From: Ceratotherium simum simum
Taxonomy: Eukaryota; Chordata; Mammalia; Perissodactyla; Rhinocerotidae
DNA: 64,000 nt
Reading direction: 5' to 3'
NCBI RefSeq assembly: GCF_000283155.1
Contig: NW_004454160.1
Span: 8,508,081 to 8,572,080, forward strand
The notes under the pieces were generated by a model. That model worked only from the letters and a program-made list of their open reading frames with translations, was not told the origin of the DNA and made no database searches. Both the position numbers and the translations under genes were made by a program. Positions within the stretch are counted from its first letter, which is position 1. Each line of letters starts with the position of its first letter. Positions 63,895 to 64,000 of the stretch are shown here, piece by piece.

Positions 63895-64000
63895 ACTTGA
63901 GGTCAAGACTCAGCTTTGCTGCTAACTTGGGCAAGTCACACCATCTCTCTGCACTTGTTTCCTTCATTGTGCAATGAGAGGGTTGGACTGAATGATATCT
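63895..64000 (+). repeat. MIR-related fragment, cut by the window end
   Basis: CAGCTTTGCTGCTAACTTGGGCAAGTCACACCATCTCTCTGCAC, TTGTGCAATGAGAGGGTTGGACTGAATGATATCT: MIR core with the GGTTGGACTAGATGA-type tail. It continues beyond the window. Confidence 0.85.

Overview
This is a mammalian, non-coding (intergenic or intronic) window. Six tRNA-derived SINEs of the ERE (equine repetitive element) type place it in the Perissodactyla, most likely a horse-type Equus genome. They carry the family's characteristic GGCCGGCC start, the CCCATATAAAGT-(A/G)AGGAAGATGGGCA middle and paired TTAGCTCAGGG blocks. Rhinoceros or tapir cannot be excluded because the family is shared across the order. Five have exact flanking target-site duplications (11-15 bp) and one has a 16/17 duplication, so their boundaries are well defined.

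I find no convincing protein-coding gene, exon chain, tRNA, rRNA or CRISPR. The open frames are short, mostly lie antisense to or inside old repeats, and lack recognisable domains. The only recognisable coding relic is the N-terminal piece of a Tigger1-type (pogo/CENP-B-like) transposase at 17.8-17.97 kb. A short minus-strand frame at 2.35-2.63 kb looks protein-like but is not long enough to be significant.

Layout. At 0-19 kb, unique sequence is mixed with old MIR and L2 fragments, several microsatellites, a MER5A-like hAT fragment, the Tigger1 5' end, and an MLT1-like LTR split by an ERE. At 19.6-25.1 kb there is an AT-rich block with few SINEs, probably a decayed antisense retroelement interior (ERVL-like, tentative). 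At 25-38 kb there is a solo MLT1-type LTR, L2 and MIR pieces, a head-to-head inverted pair of EREs (30.3-30.85 kb), and an ERE inside a MIR (37.4 kb). At 38-56 kb, largely unique sequence holds MIRs, three diverged copies of one ~450-bp repeat family, an ERE at 53 kb, and the best candidates for conserved regulatory elements (51.1-52.2 kb). At 56-64 kb there are long L2 segments in both orientations, an ERE inside a MIR with both Pol III promoter boxes intact, an LTR-like insertion inside an L2, a MER5A, an L1M 3' fragment and a MIR nested in an L2.

Repeat names come from recall of consensus sequences, not from a search, and edges are approximate unless a target-site duplication is given. The most interesting biology visible here is regulatory or structural: homeodomain-motif-rich AT islands, a perfect GATTATCCA inverted repeat, one strong CTCF-like core, and the inverted SINE pair. 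No new multi-gene system is evident.
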